Source: Aquitalea sp. (GTDB taxonomy: Bacteria > Pseudomonadota > Gammaproteobacteria > Burkholderiales > Chromobacteriaceae). From it: 6,387 nucleotides of DNA. Under the pieces are notes generated by a model. The model was not told where the DNA came from, ran no database searches, and saw only the letters and a program-made list of their open reading frames with translations. The first letter of the stretch is position 1, and each line of letters starts with the position of its first letter. Where the stretch lies: NCBI GenBank assembly GCA_019232735.1, contig JAFANL010000067.1:1-6387 (forward strand), written 5' to 3'. A program made the position numbers and the translations under genes. Below, piece by piece: positions 5,741-6,387 of the stretch.

Positions 5741-5769
5741 TTGGCTTCTGCCCCTGCTGTCGGTATGGT
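5741..5769 (+). promoter_or_regulatory. Possible sigma-70 promoter of the methionine gene
   Basis: TTGGCT (5741-5746) and TATGGT (5764-5769), each 4 of 6 to consensus, are exactly 17 bases apart and lie 45 bases before the ATG at 5815. The terminator upstream means this gene needs its own promoter in the 5696-5814 gap. Two TTTTCA copies (5713-5718 and 5724-5729), 11 bases apart, lie just upstream and could bind an activator. Confidence 0.35.
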
Positions 5770-5814
5770 TGGCGTGGTATGCAAAAAGACTGATTAGCCA
5801 CAGGAGAAAAGAAG

Positions 5815-6387
5815 ATGAAACTGGAAACACTGGCCGTGCACGGCGGCTATAGCCCGGACCCGACCACCAAGGCGGTGGCCGTTCCCTTGTATCAGACCAC
5901 CAGCTATGCCTTTGACAGCACCCAGCATGGTGCCGATCTGTTCGATCTCAAGGTGCAGGGCAATATCTACACCCGCATCATGAATCCCACCACCGATGTG
6001 CTGGAAAAGCGCGTGGCCGCACTGGAAGGCGGTATCGGTGCGCTGGCCGTGGCCTCCGGCATGGCGGCTATCAGCTACGCCATCCAGACCATTGCCGAGG
6101 CCGGCGACAACATCATTGCCACCAGCACCCTGTATGGCGGGACTTACAATCTGTTTGCCCACACCTTCCCGCAACTGGGCATCGAAGTACGCTTCATCGA
6201 TTACAAGGACCCGGCCTCCATCAGCAAGTTGGTGGATGATAAGACCAAGGCGGTATTCTGCGAATCGGTGGGTAATCCGCTGGGCAATGTGGTGGACTTT
6301 TCCGCCTTTGCCGACCAGGCGCACCAGCACGGCCTGCCGCTGATTGTCGACAATACCGTCCCGTCCCCCTATCTGTGCCGTCCCTTC
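5815..6387 (+). CDS. metY: O-acetylhomoserine sulfhydrylase (MetY type), N-terminal part
   Basis: The first 191 residues of a Cys/Met-metabolism PLP enzyme; the family runs to about 425, so the rest lies beyond the window. The enzyme makes homocysteine from O-acetylhomoserine and sulfide, the direct route to methionine. Seen here are MKLETLAVHGGYSPDPTTKA, YQTTSYAF, NIYTRIMNPT (Y52 and R54 hold the PLP phosphate of the partner subunit), VASGMAAI (80-87), LYGGTYNLF (Y107 stacks on PLP), SVGNP (N154) and LIVDNTV (D179 pairs with the PLP nitrogen). The PLP lysine would be past the edge. The blocks TQHGADLFDL and NIYTRIMNPT favour the MetY group over MetB, MetC or MetZ. AGGAG (5802-5806) 8 bases before the ATG fixes the start. 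No frame damage is seen. Confidence 0.93.
   Translation, partial: MKLETLAVHGGYSPDPTTKAVAVPLYQTTSYAFDSTQHGADLFDLKVQGNIYTRIMNPTTDVLEKRVAALEGGIGALAVASGMAAISYAIQTIAEAGDNIIATSTLYGGTYNLFAHTFPQLGIEVRFIDYKDPASISKLVDDKTKAVFCESVGNPLGNVVDFSAFADQAHQHGLPLIVDNTVPSPYLCRPF

Overview
The window reads as ordinary, chromosomal-type DNA from a Gram-negative betaproteobacterium, probably of the Neisseriales/Chromobacteriaceae group (Chromobacterium, Aquitalea, Vogesella and relatives). This is inferred from protein similarity as remembered, the G+C-rich codon use and the gene types; no database was searched. All five protein genes lie on the + strand. There is no insertion sequence, CRISPR array, tRNA or rRNA.

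Layout. Bases 1-718 hold the C-terminal quarter of gcvP (glycine cleavage system P protein), followed by a clear intrinsic terminator (767-792). Bases 719-1066 have no confident gene. The first part holds the terminator. Then comes an A+T-rich island (about 28% G+C over 821-950) with a possible promoter and repeats. The last part is a G+C-rich leader (about 971-1066) with two tiny reading frames and two mutually exclusive RNA stems just before the next start codon. Bases 1067-3085 encode a cytosolic PAS-PAS-GGDEF-EAL protein of cyclic-di-GMP turnover with both catalytic motifs intact. Bases 3203-4786 encode an exported DppA-type peptide-binding protein with no permease genes beside it, closed by a terminator (4807-4832). 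Bases 4978-5652 encode a TetR-family regulator resembling PhaD, with palindromes upstream and a strong terminator (5668-5695). Bases 5815-6387 are the first 191 codons of an O-acetylhomoserine sulfhydrylase (MetY type), cut by the window edge.

The genes look like separate transcription units: three of the four gaps carry clear intrinsic terminators, and the fourth (3086-3202) has a hairpin without a T-tract. The products serve different jobs: one-carbon/glycine catabolism, second-messenger signalling, peptide uptake or sensing, transcription control and methionine/homocysteine synthesis. I see no obvious multi-gene novel system. The stretches most worth a second look are the structured leader before the GGDEF-EAL gene and the altered ligand-site residue in the DppA-like protein.
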